Made by a program: the position numbers and the translations under genes. Below, in pieces: positions 53,101-61,218 of a stretch of DNA of 64,000 nucleotides (its first letter is position 1; each line of letters begins with the position of its first letter). The notes under the pieces were generated by a model. It was not told where the DNA came from. It made no database searches and was given only the letters and a program-made list of their open reading frames with translations. This DNA is from Terriglobia bacterium (GTDB lineage Bacteria > Acidobacteriota > Terriglobia > Terriglobales > Acidobacteriaceae). Location of the stretch: contig JAIQFC010000002.1 in the NCBI GenBank assembly GCA_020073465.1, positions 186,001 through 250,000 of the forward strand, in the 5' to 3' direction.

Positions 53101-53436
53101 ATGGACGCCATGCTCCACATCTCGACGCTGCACTACCTGGTCCTCGGCGCCGCTCTGTTCCTTCTGGGAGTGATCGGCGTGCTCACCCGGCGTAATGTCG
53201 TGATCGTGCTGATGTCGATCGAGTTGATCTTGAACGCTGTGAATCTGAACCTGGTGGCGCTATCGCGCTATTGGCAGGGTGTTTATGGGCCGAACGCCCT
53301 CCACGGCCAGGTCTTCGCGATTTTCGTAATCACCGACGCCGCCGCCGAAGCCGCGGTCGGCCTCGGCATCCTGATCGCCTTCTTCCGCAATAAGGAGACG
53401 ATCAACGTAGACGAAGTGAATTTGCTGAAGTGGTAG
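53101..53436 (+). CDS. nuoK: NADH-quinone oxidoreductase subunit K
   Basis: This 111-residue, three-helix membrane-arm subunit (MrpC-like) has the signatures [20 protein letters not shown], then [20 protein letters not shown] and [20 protein letters not shown] with the conserved Glu residues. It is flanked by heptamer-repeat gaps on both sides. Confidence 0.94.
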   Translation: MDAMLHISTLHYLVLGAALFLLGVIGVLTRRNVVIVLMSIELILNAVNLNLVALSRYWQGVYGPNALHGQVFAIFVITDAAAEAAVGLGILIAFFRNKETINVDEVNLLKW

Positions 53437-53439
53437 AAA

Positions 53440-53527
53440 GTCAGCTCTTAGCCATTAGCTCTTGGCCTTTAGCTAGTCAGACGCTAGCGCCAAGTGCTGA
53501 GAACTGAGAACTGAGAACTGAGAACTA
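53440..53527. repeat. Heptamer-arm inverted repeat between nuoK and nuoL
   Basis: The left arm reads AGCTCTT, AGCCATT, AGCTCTT, GGCCTTT, AGCTAGT; the right arm reads GCTGAGA, ACTGAGA, ACTGAGA, ACTGAGA, ending one base before the nuoL ATG. Both keep a 7-base period; the arms pair only loosely. Confidence 0.65.
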
Positions 53528-55621
53528 ATGTTCCTTTCCCACATCTGGCTGATCCCGCTGCTGCCCGCCCTGGGCGCGACGCTGATGTTCTTCTTCGGGC
53601 GTAGGCTGCAGAAGTCGTCGGTGAGTGCGGTCTGCGTCGGCGTCGTCGTGCTGGCGTTTCTGATGGCCTGCGGCGCGGTGTGGCAATACACAGCCTGGTC
53701 GTCCACCGCGGAACACCTCCACCAGCCTTATCAGACCATCCTTTACACCTGGCTCGGCACCGACACAGGACATCTCACCTACGCCACCCACGACGGCACA
53801 CCCGCTTCATTGCAGGCTGACGCAGGCTTTCTACTCGATCCTCTTTCCAGCATCTGGCTGCTGTTCGTCACCGGCGTCGGCATGCTGATCCACGTCTATT
53901 CCATCGGCTACATGGGGCATGAAGGCGGCTACTACCGTTTTTTTGGATATCTCAACCTGTTCATGTTCTCGATGCTCACGCTGGTGCTGGCCAACAACTA
54001 TGCGCTCATGTTTGTCGGCTGGGAAGGCGTGGGCCTGTGCTCGTATCTGCTGATCGGCTTTTACTTCCACCGCAAGTCCGCCAGCGACGCCGCCAATAAG
54101 GCCTTCATCGTCAACCGCATCGGTGACGCTGGGTTTCTTTTGGGGATGTTCTTCATCGCTTGGTATTTCGGCTCGCTCCGTTTTGTGGATGTAACCGCAG
54201 CCGCCCGTAGTGGGCACTTTGCCATCGGCGACCCCATCATCACCGCCGCAACTCTTCTTCTCTTCGTAGGAGCCTGCGGTAAATCAGCGCAGCTTCCACT
54301 CTATGTTTGGCTGCCGGACGCCATGGAAGGCCCCACGCCGGTTTCCGCTCTGATTCACGCCGCGACGATGGTGACGGCGGGCGTCTACATGGTCGCGCGC
54401 TCGAACGCGTTGTTCGTACTGGCGCCGAAGTCGATGATGGTCGTCGCCGTCGTCGGCGCGCTGACTGCCATCTTCGCCGCCTCGATCGGCCTGGTGCAGA
54501 ACGACATCAAGCGCGTGCTGGCTTACTCCACGGTCTCGCAACTCGGATACATGTTCCTCGCGCTCGGCGTTGGAGCCTTCGCTGCCGGCGTCTTCCACGT
54601 TTTCACTCACGCGTTCTTCAAAGCGCTGCTCTTCCTCGGCGCCGGTTCCGTGATCCATGCCATGAGCGGCGAGCAGGACATCCGCAATATGGGCGACCTG
54701 GCAGGAAAGATCCCCACTACTTTCCGCACCATGTTTGTGGCCACTCTGGCCATCGCGGGCATCCCGGGCCTGGCCGGCTTCTTCTCCAAGGATGAAATTT
54801 TGTGGCAGGCCTGGAAGTACAACCACTATCTCTGGGCCATCGGTTTCGTCACGGCGCTGATGACCGCGTTCTACATGTTCCGCCTGGTCTATCTCACCTT
54901 CTACAGCAAGCCGCGGATGAGTCACGAAGTCGAGCACCACGTCCACGAATCGCCCAAGTCGATGACCTGGCCGCTGGTGGTGCTGGCGTTCTTTTCGGTG
55001 ACTGCCGGCTACCTGGGAGTTTCTCCGAGTCTGGGCGGTTCGAACCACTTTGAGAAATTCCTCGAGCCGGTGTTTGCCAATGGCGCGGAGACCGTGGAAG
55101 CCCCACCCGCTGGCGAAGAAGGGAACCGTGGGATCGAGTATCTGCTGATGGTCCTTTCCGTGGCCGCCGCGGGCGCTGGCTGGTTCATGGCCTCACGCGC
55201 CTACGGCAACGCCGACAAGGGTTTTACCGAACCGATTGCCGCCGCCGCACCGCCCGTCTACAACACGCTGCTTAACAAGTATTACGTCGACGAAGGCTAC
55301 GACTACGTTTTCACCGGACGCCGCAAGCTGGGCGATGTGCGCCTGGGCACGATGGGCTTGGGTGAGGCGAGTTCGTGGTTCGATGCGAACATTGTCGATG
55401 GCGCGGTCAACGGCGCCGGCTGGATCACGCGCCTTACCGCGACGCTCTCCAGTTGGTGGGACAAGTGGATCATTGACGGCATTGGCGTCAACGGCCCAGC
55501 GATTCTGGCTCGCATGTTGTCGTATCCCGCGCGCCTGTTCGAGTGGGGCCTGGTGCAATGGTACGCACTGGTGATGACCGCGGGATTAGTAGGGTTTGTG
55601 TTTTATTACGTGTACCACTGA
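53528..55621 (+). CDS. nuoL: NADH-quinone oxidoreductase subunit L
   Basis: This 697-residue antiporter-like subunit at the far end of the membrane arm has 14-16 helices and a lateral helix. Features: LMFVGWEGVGLCSYLLIGFY, the conserved Lys/His region KSAQLPLYVWLPDAMEGPTP with SALIHAATMVTAGVYMVAR, and VLAYSTVSQLGYMFLALGVG. The C-terminal 150 residues contain the lateral helix region and extra helices. Proton (or Na+) translocating. Confidence 0.95.
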   Translation: MFLSHIWLIPLLPALGATLMFFFGRRLQKSSVSAVCVGVVVLAFLMACGAVWQYTAWSSTAEHLHQPYQTILYTWLGTDTGHLTYATHDGTPASLQADAGFLLDPLSSIWLLFVTGVGMLIHVYSIGYMGHEGGYYRFFGYLNLFMFSMLTLVLANNYALMFVGWEGVGLCSYLLIGFYFHRKSASDAANKAFIVNRIGDAGFLLGMFFIAWYFGSLRFVDVTAAARSGHFAIGDPIITAATLLLFVGACGKSAQLPLYVWLPDAMEGPTPVSALIHAATMVTAGVYMVARSNALFVLAPKSMMVVAVVGALTAIFAASIGLVQNDIKRVLAYSTVSQLGYMFLALGVGAFAAGVFHVFTHAFFKALLFLGAGSVIHAMSGEQDIRNMGDLAGKIPTTFRTMFVATLAIAGIPGLAGFFSKDEILWQAWKYNHYLWAIGFVTALMTAFYMFRLVYLTFYSKPRMSHEVEHHVHESPKSMTWPLVVLAFFSVTAGYLGVSPSLGGSNHFEKFLEPVFANGAETVEAPPAGEEGNRGIEYLLMVLSVAAAGAGWFMASRAYGNADKGFTEPIAAAAPPVYNTLLNKYYVDEGYDYVFTGRRKLGDVRLGTMGLGEASSWFDANIVDGAVNGAGWITRLTATLSSWWDKWIIDGIGVNGPAILARMLSYPARLFEWGLVQWYALVMTAGLVGFVFYYVYH

Positions 55622-55623
55622 AG

Positions 55624-55693
55624 TGCCGCTCTCAGCCATTGGCTTTTAGCTCTTAGCTAGAGCCAAAGGCCAAGAGCCAAGAGCCAAGAGCTT
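55624..55693. repeat. Heptamer-arm inverted repeat between nuoL and nuoM
   Basis: The left arm reads GCTCTCA, GCCATTG, GCTTTTA, GCTCTTA; the right arm reads AGCCAAA, GGCCAAG, AGCCAAG, AGCCAAG. The central stretch GCTAGAGCC separates them. Left and right are near reverse complements and would form a hairpin just before nuoM. Confidence 0.7.
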
Positions 55694-55695
55694 CT

Positions 55696-57348
55696 ATGTA
55701 CAACCACATTCTCTCCATCATTCTCTTCACGCCGCTGGTGGGCGCGATCCTGCTCCTGTTTGTCCCCAAGGACAACAAGGAGGCCATCCGCTGGATCGCC
55801 AACATCTTCGCGTTCGTCGGCTTCCTGGTCTCAATCCCGCTCGTGCCCTGGTTCTGGGCGCTGGTCCAGCGGCAAGACAAGGCCCCCTTCAAGTTCATCG
55901 AGGGCGCGGTCAACAACTGGATCCCTTCCATCGGCGCGGGTTACGTGCTGGGCATCGACGGCATCTCATTCCTGCTGATCATGCTGACCACGCTGCTGGG
56001 CTGGGTCTCGATCCTGTCATCCTGGACTGCCATCGAGAACCGCGTGAAGGAATACTACATCTGGTTTCTCGTGCTCCAGACGGGCATGCTCGGCGTCTTC
56101 ATGGCGCTGGACTTCTTCCTCTTCTTCGTCTTCTGGGAAGCCATGCTGGTGCCGATGTACCTGCTGATCGGCATCTGGGGGGGGCCGCGCAAACTTTATG
56201 CCGCCATCAAGTTCTTCCTCTACACGCTGGCCGGCTCGGTCCTGATGCTGCTCGGCATCCTGTTCCTCTACTTCAATCACCACGCGGTCACCGGCGTCTA
56301 CACGTTCAGCATTCAGGAACTGTATAAAACCGCGCCTCACGTTCCATTCCACTACGCGGTGTGGCTCTTCTTTGCCTTCTTCGTCGGATTCGCCATCAAG
56401 GTGCCGATGTTTCCCTTCCACACCTGGCTGCCCGATGCGCACGTGGAAGCGCCTACGGCCGGCTCCGTCATCCTGGCTGGTGTGCTGCTGAAAATGGGGA
56501 CGTACGGCTTCGTCCGCTTTTCACTCCCGTTCTTCCCGCAAGTGCTGTCGAATCCGGCAACCTTCCTCAACGTGACCGTCCGCGGCTGGATGATCGGCCT
56601 TTCTCTCGTCGCCATCATCTACGGCGCTCTGGTCTCGCTGATGCAGAAGGACATGAAGAAGCTGGTGGCCTATTCTTCGGTCAGCCACCTCGGCTTCTGC
56701 ACTCTGGGGATATTCGCGCTCACTCCGCTTGGCCTGAGTGGATCAGTCTTGCAGCAGATCAACCACGGGATTTCCACGGGCGCGCTGTTCTTGATCGTCG
56801 GTATCCTCTACGAGCGCCGCCACACGCGCGAAATTGCCGAGTACGGCGGCATCTCGAACGTGATGCCCGTTTACGCCACGATCACGATGATCATGTTCCT
56901 CTCCTCGATGGGACTGCCTCTGCTGAATGGTTTTGTCGGCGAGTTCACCATCCTGCAGGGAACGTTCATGGAGAACTGGAAGTGGGGCGCGTGGGCCGTC
57001 CCGGGAGTCGTGCTTGCGGCCGCGTATCTGCTCTGGCTCTACCAGCGTGTCTTCTTCGGCACCGTGACGAATCCGAAAAACGAGAAACTGCACGACCTGA
57101 CGCCGCGCGAGGTCGCCACCTTTGTCCCGCTGATCATCATGGCCTTCTGGATCGGCCTTTATCCCAAGCCGTTCTTCCAGATCCTCGAACAGCCCGTAAG
57201 TCAGATCGTTGCGACCGTGCGGCCCGACTATCCACAACCTAAGGGCGCCGTGAATGCTGAACAGCAACCGGCATCGCCGGCATCTGCGTCCGCAACCGTG
57301 GTGGTTCCAGCCGCTGTCGTCCCGAAAACTGCGGGAGGAAAGCAATAG
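55696..57348 (+). CDS. nuoM: NADH-quinone oxidoreductase subunit M
   Basis: This 550-residue antiporter-like subunit has 14 helices. Family features: FFVFWEAMLVPMYLLIGIWG, VPMFPFHTWLPDAHVEAPTA with SVILAGVLLKMGTYGF, and LVAYSSVSHLGFCTLGIFAL. The C-terminal tail is Ala/Pro-rich (QQPASPASASATVVVPAAVV), beyond the usual end. It overlaps nuoN by one base (TAGTG). Confidence 0.95.
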   Translation: MYNHILSIILFTPLVGAILLLFVPKDNKEAIRWIANIFAFVGFLVSIPLVPWFWALVQRQDKAPFKFIEGAVNNWIPSIGAGYVLGIDGISFLLIMLTTLLGWVSILSSWTAIENRVKEYYIWFLVLQTGMLGVFMALDFFLFFVFWEAMLVPMYLLIGIWGGPRKLYAAIKFFLYTLAGSVLMLLGILFLYFNHHAVTGVYTFSIQELYKTAPHVPFHYAVWLFFAFFVGFAIKVPMFPFHTWLPDAHVEAPTAGSVILAGVLLKMGTYGFVRFSLPFFPQVLSNPATFLNVTVRGWMIGLSLVAIIYGALVSLMQKDMKKLVAYSSVSHLGFCTLGIFALTPLGLSGSVLQQINHGISTGALFLIVGILYERRHTREIAEYGGISNVMPVYATITMIMFLSSMGLPLLNGFVGEFTILQGTFMENWKWGAWAVPGVVLAAAYLLWLYQRVFFGTVTNPKNEKLHDLTPREVATFVPLIIMAFWIGLYPKPFFQILEQPVSQIVATVRPDYPQPKGAVNAEQQPASPASASATVVVPAAVVPKTAGGKQ

Positions 57349-58892
57349 TGGGCCTGCTCTCCCAATTCTCGTGGACGGACTACCTGCTGGCTCTGCCCAT
57401 CATCCTGCTTACTCTGTTTGCCCTCGGCATCCTGCTGATCGACTTCATGCTGCCCGCAGAAATGAAGTGGGCCAACGCTGTCACTGCCTTCATCGGCGTG
57501 CTGTTCGCTGCCGCCGGCGTTGTCAAGATTCAGCTGTGGATGCACGCCAACGCTCTGCCAGGCTCTTACGGTTTCATGCGCACCTTGCTCGTGGACCGCT
57601 TCGCCATCTATTTCTTCTACCTGTTCCTTGGGGGCACCGCCGTCGCTATTCTCATGTCGATGCGCTACCTGGAAGCCGAGCATGAGAACCATGGCGAGTA
57701 CTACGCCCTCATGCTGCTCTCGGTTGTGGGCATGATGTGCATGGCGGCGGGTTTCGACATCGTTCTCATCTTCATTGGACTGGAGTTGATGGCCATCTCC
57801 ACCTACGTGCTTGTCGGATTCCTGCGCCGCGACCGCCGCTCCAACGAAGCCGCCTTAAAGTATCTGCTGCTGGGGGCATTCTCCTCTGGAATCTTCGCTT
57901 ATGGGCTATCGCTTATTTACGGATTGACTGGCAGCACGAATCTCTACGAGATCGCCCGGCATCTTCCGGCGGTCCTGCAGGACGAGCGCAAGCCTATCGC
58001 CATCATCGCCCTGCTGACCACCATTACCGGACTCTTGTTCAAGATTGCCGCTGTACCCTTCCACCAGTGGGCCCCCGACGCCTACGAAGGCGCGCCCACC
58101 AGCATCACCGGATTCATGTCCGTCGCGGTCAAAGCGGCCGGATGGGCCATGTTGCTGCGTATCCTGATCGGCAGCCCGTTTCTCCTCAGTGGCCTTCTGG
58201 CAATGCGGTCTACCTGGGTTCCGCTTCTGGTATTCGTCTCCATCGCTACCATGACTGGGGCGAATTTCGCGGCCCTCACCCAGACCAACACCAAGCGCCT
58301 GCTGGCCTACTCCTCGATCGCGCACGTCGGCTACATGCTGCTCGGCCTGATCGCCGGAACCGTGACCCAGCTCAGCCCCGATGGCATCAAGGGCATCCTG
58401 GTCTACCTGCTGGTCTATACCTTCATGAACCTGGGCGCATTCGGCGTGATCACCTCGCTGCGGCACAAGAATGTGATTGGCGACGAACTCGACGATCTGA
58501 ACGGCCTCTACTCGCGGGCTCCAGTAGAAGCGGTGCTGATGCTTGTCTTCCTGCTCTCGCTGGCCGGGATTCCGCCTCTGGCCGGATTCTGGGGCAAGTA
58601 CTTCATCTTCCTCAGCCTGATTTCATCAGGGCACTACGTGCTGGCCGCGCTGGGCGTTCTCTATTCCGTCTTCGGCCTCTACTACTACCTGAAGATGGCG
58701 AATGCCATGTTTATGGGTAAGGTAGAGACAGGCGAAGAAACGCTGCCCGTAAGCCTGACCATGCGCGCCGCCCTGGGCGTGACCGGATTCGCCACGCTCT
58801 TCATCGGCATCATGCCCGACCGCTTCATTCAAATGGTGAACTGGGCGCTGGGCATCGCACAGAATCCAGCGATCGCGAAACTGATGCACTAG
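57348..58892 (+). CDS. nuoN: NADH-quinone oxidoreductase subunit N
   Basis: This 514-residue antiporter-like subunit has a GTG start and one base overlap with nuoM. Signatures: FIGLELMAISTYVLVGFLRR, AVPFHQWAPDAYEGAPTSIT and LLAYSSIAHVGYMLLGLIAG. It closes the nuo operon; the next 140 bases hold a hairpin (58908-58926) and no T-tract terminator. Confidence 0.95.
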   Translation: MGLLSQFSWTDYLLALPIILLTLFALGILLIDFMLPAEMKWANAVTAFIGVLFAAAGVVKIQLWMHANALPGSYGFMRTLLVDRFAIYFFYLFLGGTAVAILMSMRYLEAEHENHGEYYALMLLSVVGMMCMAAGFDIVLIFIGLELMAISTYVLVGFLRRDRRSNEAALKYLLLGAFSSGIFAYGLSLIYGLTGSTNLYEIARHLPAVLQDERKPIAIIALLTTITGLLFKIAAVPFHQWAPDAYEGAPTSITGFMSVAVKAAGWAMLLRILIGSPFLLSGLLAMRSTWVPLLVFVSIATMTGANFAALTQTNTKRLLAYSSIAHVGYMLLGLIAGTVTQLSPDGIKGILVYLLVYTFMNLGAFGVITSLRHKNVIGDELDDLNGLYSRAPVEAVLMLVFLLSLAGIPPLAGFWGKYFIFLSLISSGHYVLAALGVLYSVFGLYYYLKMANAMFMGKVETGEETLPVSLTMRAALGVTGFATLFIGIMPDRFIQMVNWALGIAQNPAIAKLMH

Positions 58893-58907
58893 TGATGCTC
58901 ACGTAGC

Positions 58908-58926
58908 GACAGCCGCCTCGGCTGTC
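58908..58926. repeat. Short REP-like hairpin between nuoN and atp genes
   Basis: GACAGCCG, loop CCT, CGGCTGTC. A related hairpin, GGACAGCCG with CGGCTGTCC, occurs at about 59330-59352 between atpZ and atpI, so it is a small dispersed family in this region. Confidence 0.55.
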
Positions 58927-59032
58927 AAGGCCAGAGCCTGCCCTGAGCGAGCGCAGCGAGAAGGGGCGAAGTCCGGCCGGCCCCAATCTCAAGGCCTGGA
59001 GTAGAATCTGCCTTGCCAATCTGGAATTCCGA

Positions 59033-59293
59033 ATGTCTCCTCCCAGCCCAGCTCCCAAAGACCAGAAATCCGAGGACCAGAAATCCGAGCAGAAGAAAAG
59101 CTTGTGGTTGCAAGTCGCCCGCTACAGCCAGTTGGCCTTCGTTCTCCCCGCAGCGCTTGTCGTGGGATGGCTTTTCGGTGCACTTCTCGACAAATGGTTT
59201 CACACAACCTGGCTGTACATGGCCGGGATCATTCTGGGCATCGTAGCCGGTTTCGTCGAACTGATTCGTACCGTCTCACGAGACATGCAATGA
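59033..59293 (+). CDS. AtpZ/AtpI-like F0 accessory protein
   Basis: This 86-residue protein has a charged start with a tandem 15-base repeat (DQKSE, DQKSE), then two helices: LAFVLPAALVVGWLFGALLD and YMAGIILGIVAGFVELI. This matches AtpZ (F0F1 assembly, Mg2+ related) proteins that are found upstream of atp genes. No clear ribosome binding site. Confidence 0.8.
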   Translation: MSPPSPAPKDQKSEDQKSEQKKSLWLQVARYSQLAFVLPAALVVGWLFGALLDKWFHTTWLYMAGIILGIVAGFVELIRTVSRDMQ

Positions 59294-59329
59294 GCGGAGT
59301 GCCACAGCCCCCAAGGTTCACATGTGGGG

Positions 59330-59352
59330 ACAGCCGCCCCCGGCTGTCCGGC
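59330..59352. repeat. Short REP-like hairpin between atpZ and atpI
   Basis: GGGACAGCCG, loop of C residues, CGGCTGTCC; related to 58908-58926. It lies in the 174-base gap between the two genes, with no T tract. Confidence 0.5.
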
Positions 59353-59467
59353 CGAGCGAAGCTCGGCTTCTTGGGTGCACCTCCACAAGCCACGCCCCAG
59401 CCTATGGGAAGGTTTCTGCGCACACACCGCCGACCTTGTTTACCATGAGCACTGCTGCAGTCATTGC

Positions 59468-59920
59468 ATGGAATCCGACCAAGCCAAACCCGGGACCCCC
59501 GACGCAGCTTCCGACTCTGTCGCCCAGCACTTCTATTCCGGCGCTTTGGAGCGCATCCGCCGATTCATGTTGGTTCTCGGCCCGTTGGTGGTCGTGGCGA
59601 TCTGGTTTGCGTTTGGACTACGCTCTGCCCTCGGCTTGGCTGTCGGATGCGCTATTGCCTACCTCAATTTCCACTGGCTCAAGCGCGTCGTAAGCGCCCT
59701 GGGAGACCGCGCCACTGGAACCAATACAACGCAGTCCGGAAAGGGCGTCGTGCTCCGGTTCCTCCTGCGCTACGTTTTGATGGCTCTCGGCGCCTATGGT
59801 ATATTGACTGTTTCTCCCGCGAGCCTCAACGGCCTCCTTGCGGGCTTATTTTTGCCCGTCGGAGCGATTGTCTGCGAAGCTGGCTATGAACTATACGTAG
59901 CGCTGGCGCGCGGACTTTGA
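59468..59920 (+). CDS. atpI: ATP synthase subunit I
   Basis: The ATG at 59468 gives 150 residues. Four hydrophobic helices (VLGPLVVVAIWFAFGLRSAL, GLAVGCAIAYLNFHWL, FLLRYVLMALGAYGILTV and SLNGLLAGLFLPVGAIVCEA) match the F0 I-subunit family, which assists c-ring assembly. It precedes atpB by 30 bases. Start chosen because the upstream frame has no ribosome binding site. Confidence 0.8.
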   Translation: MESDQAKPGTPDAASDSVAQHFYSGALERIRRFMLVLGPLVVVAIWFAFGLRSALGLAVGCAIAYLNFHWLKRVVSALGDRATGTNTTQSGKGVVLRFLLRYVLMALGAYGILTVSPASLNGLLAGLFLPVGAIVCEAGYELYVALARGL

Positions 59921-59950
59921 GGCAACTCGAACGGATCTGGAAGCCGCTTC

Positions 59951-60682
59951 ATGCCGGAAGAACTTTGGTTTACCGAAATCCTGAACAGGCTGTTCGCTGG
60001 GCCGGTGACGGCCCTGCTGCGGAGCCTGAGTATCGAACCGAAGTATCCACGGGCGCCCATTCCCAATGCCCTCGCGATGGAGTTGCTGGTTTTCATGTTT
60101 CTTGTAGTCGCATTCCTGCTAGTGCGTTCGCGTCTTTCCGCGGACCGGCCCGGCGCCCTGCAGCATGTGTTTGAAGGTGTCGAAGGCTTCATCCAGCACC
60201 AGAGCCACGAGATCATCGGACACCACAGTGAGGGCTACACGCCTTTCCTCGCGGCGCTCGGCTTGTTTATCCTATCGTGCAACCTGATCGGGGTCATCCC
60301 CGGTTTCGAGTCGCCTACCGCCGTTCCGATGGTCCCACTGGGCTGCGCCCTCTGCGCCTTCGTGTACTACCACACCCAGGGATTCAAGCACGCTGGAGTC
60401 AGCTACCTGAAGCATTTTGCCGGGCCCATGCTCTTTCTGGCTCCGCTGATGATTCCGATCGAGATCATCAGCCATCTGGCCCGCGTGCTTTCCCTGACCA
60501 TCCGTCTGTTCGCCAACATGTTCGCCGGTGATATGGTCACGCTAGTGTTCTTTTCCCTGGTGCCCGTGGGGGTGCCAATCTTGTTCCTCGGCCTGCACGT
60601 CGGCGTTTCGTTGCTGCAGACCTACATTTTTGTCCTGCTCACAACTGTGTATCTGGCAGGCGCAGTTGCAGAGGAGCACTAG
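59951..60682 (+). CDS. atpB: ATP synthase F0 subunit a
   Basis: This 243-residue membrane subunit forms the ion half-channels of F0. Signatures: helix MELLVFMFLVVAFLLVRSRL, LIGVIPGFESPTAVPMVPLG, and the conserved Arg in SHLARVLSLTIRLFANMFAG. It is 30 bases after atpI and 158 bases before atpE. Only atpB and atpE of the F0 genes are here; atpF and F1 genes are elsewhere. Confidence 0.95.
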   Translation: MPEELWFTEILNRLFAGPVTALLRSLSIEPKYPRAPIPNALAMELLVFMFLVVAFLLVRSRLSADRPGALQHVFEGVEGFIQHQSHEIIGHHSEGYTPFLAALGLFILSCNLIGVIPGFESPTAVPMVPLGCALCAFVYYHTQGFKHAGVSYLKHFAGPMLFLAPLMIPIEIISHLARVLSLTIRLFANMFAGDMVTLVFFSLVPVGVPILFLGLHVGVSLLQTYIFVLLTTVYLAGAVAEEH

Positions 60683-60684
60683 GT

Positions 60685-60775
60685 TCGGATTTCAAGTTTC
60701 GAGTTTCTAGTTTCGATTGACCGCCGTGATGCCTGACCGAAACTGGAAACTGGAAGCTGGAAACTGCCGCAAGCG
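60685..60775. repeat. Heptamer-arm inverted repeat between atpB and atpE
   Basis: The left arm reads ATTTCAA, GTTTCGA, GTTTCTA, GTTTCGA; the right arm reads GAAACTG, GAAACTG, GAAGCTG, GAAACTG. The arms are near reverse complements with a spacer of about 30 bases, so the transcript could form a long hairpin before atpE. Confidence 0.7.
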
Positions 60776-60840
60776 TGAGGGCGTCTGCACGGTTGACGTC
60801 AACCACCCACTGGCGGCAATTCATAACGAGGAGAGAAACA

Positions 60841-61143
60841 ATGCGCAACCTGAGTAAGCTGTTCCTGGTGCTGTCTGCCCTGTGCTTCGCCATGCCGGCG
60901 TTCGCGCAAGGCGGAGCCAGCGCCCCCGTCAACTGGGTCGCCATCGCTGGCGGCTTTTCCATGGCCATCGCCTCCGCGGTCTGCGGCCTGGCGCAGGGAA
61001 AAGCCACTGCGGCTGCGGCGGAAGCCATGGCGCGCAATCCTGCCGCCCGCCCCGGCATTCAATTCGCCCTGATTCTGGGTCTGGCGCTGATCGAGTCGCT
61101 GGCCCTCTACACCTTGGTCATCATCTTCGCCAAGGTGAAGTGA
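60841..61143 (+). CDS. atpE: ATP synthase F0 subunit c
   Basis: This 100-residue c subunit has an N-terminal signal-like helix (LFLVLSALCFAMPAFA) before the two-helix hairpin. Helix 1 contains Gln52 (GLAQG) and helix 2 reads ALIESLALYTLV, with the ion-binding Glu85, Ser86 and Tyr90. Gln-Glu-Ser-Tyr are part of the Na+-binding pattern of Ilyobacter; the usual Pro of that pattern is Cys48 here. GAGGAGAGAAAC precedes the ATG. It is followed by a terminator. Confidence 0.93.
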   Translation: MRNLSKLFLVLSALCFAMPAFAQGGASAPVNWVAIAGGFSMAIASAVCGLAQGKATAAAAEAMARNPAARPGIQFALILGLALIESLALYTLVIIFAKVK

Positions 61144-61160
61144 GTCTCCGAAACCAGAAA

Positions 61161-61190
61161 GCCTCTGCTCGCTGAGCAGAGGCTTTTTCT
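61161..61190 (+). terminator. Rho-independent terminator after atpE
   Basis: GCCTCTGCTC, loop GCT, GAGCAGAGGC, followed by TTTTTCTTTG. A 10-bp stem and T-run, 17 bases after the atpE stop. It closes the F0 cluster. Confidence 0.88.
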
Positions 61191-61218
61191 TTGTTCCTTC
61201 GCGGCGCGGGATTGATCT

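Noticed and set aside
53440-53527. CRISPR-like repetition in nuo gaps
   Set aside because: Units are 7 bases in uninterrupted tandem with inverted partners; there are no spacers and no cas genes.
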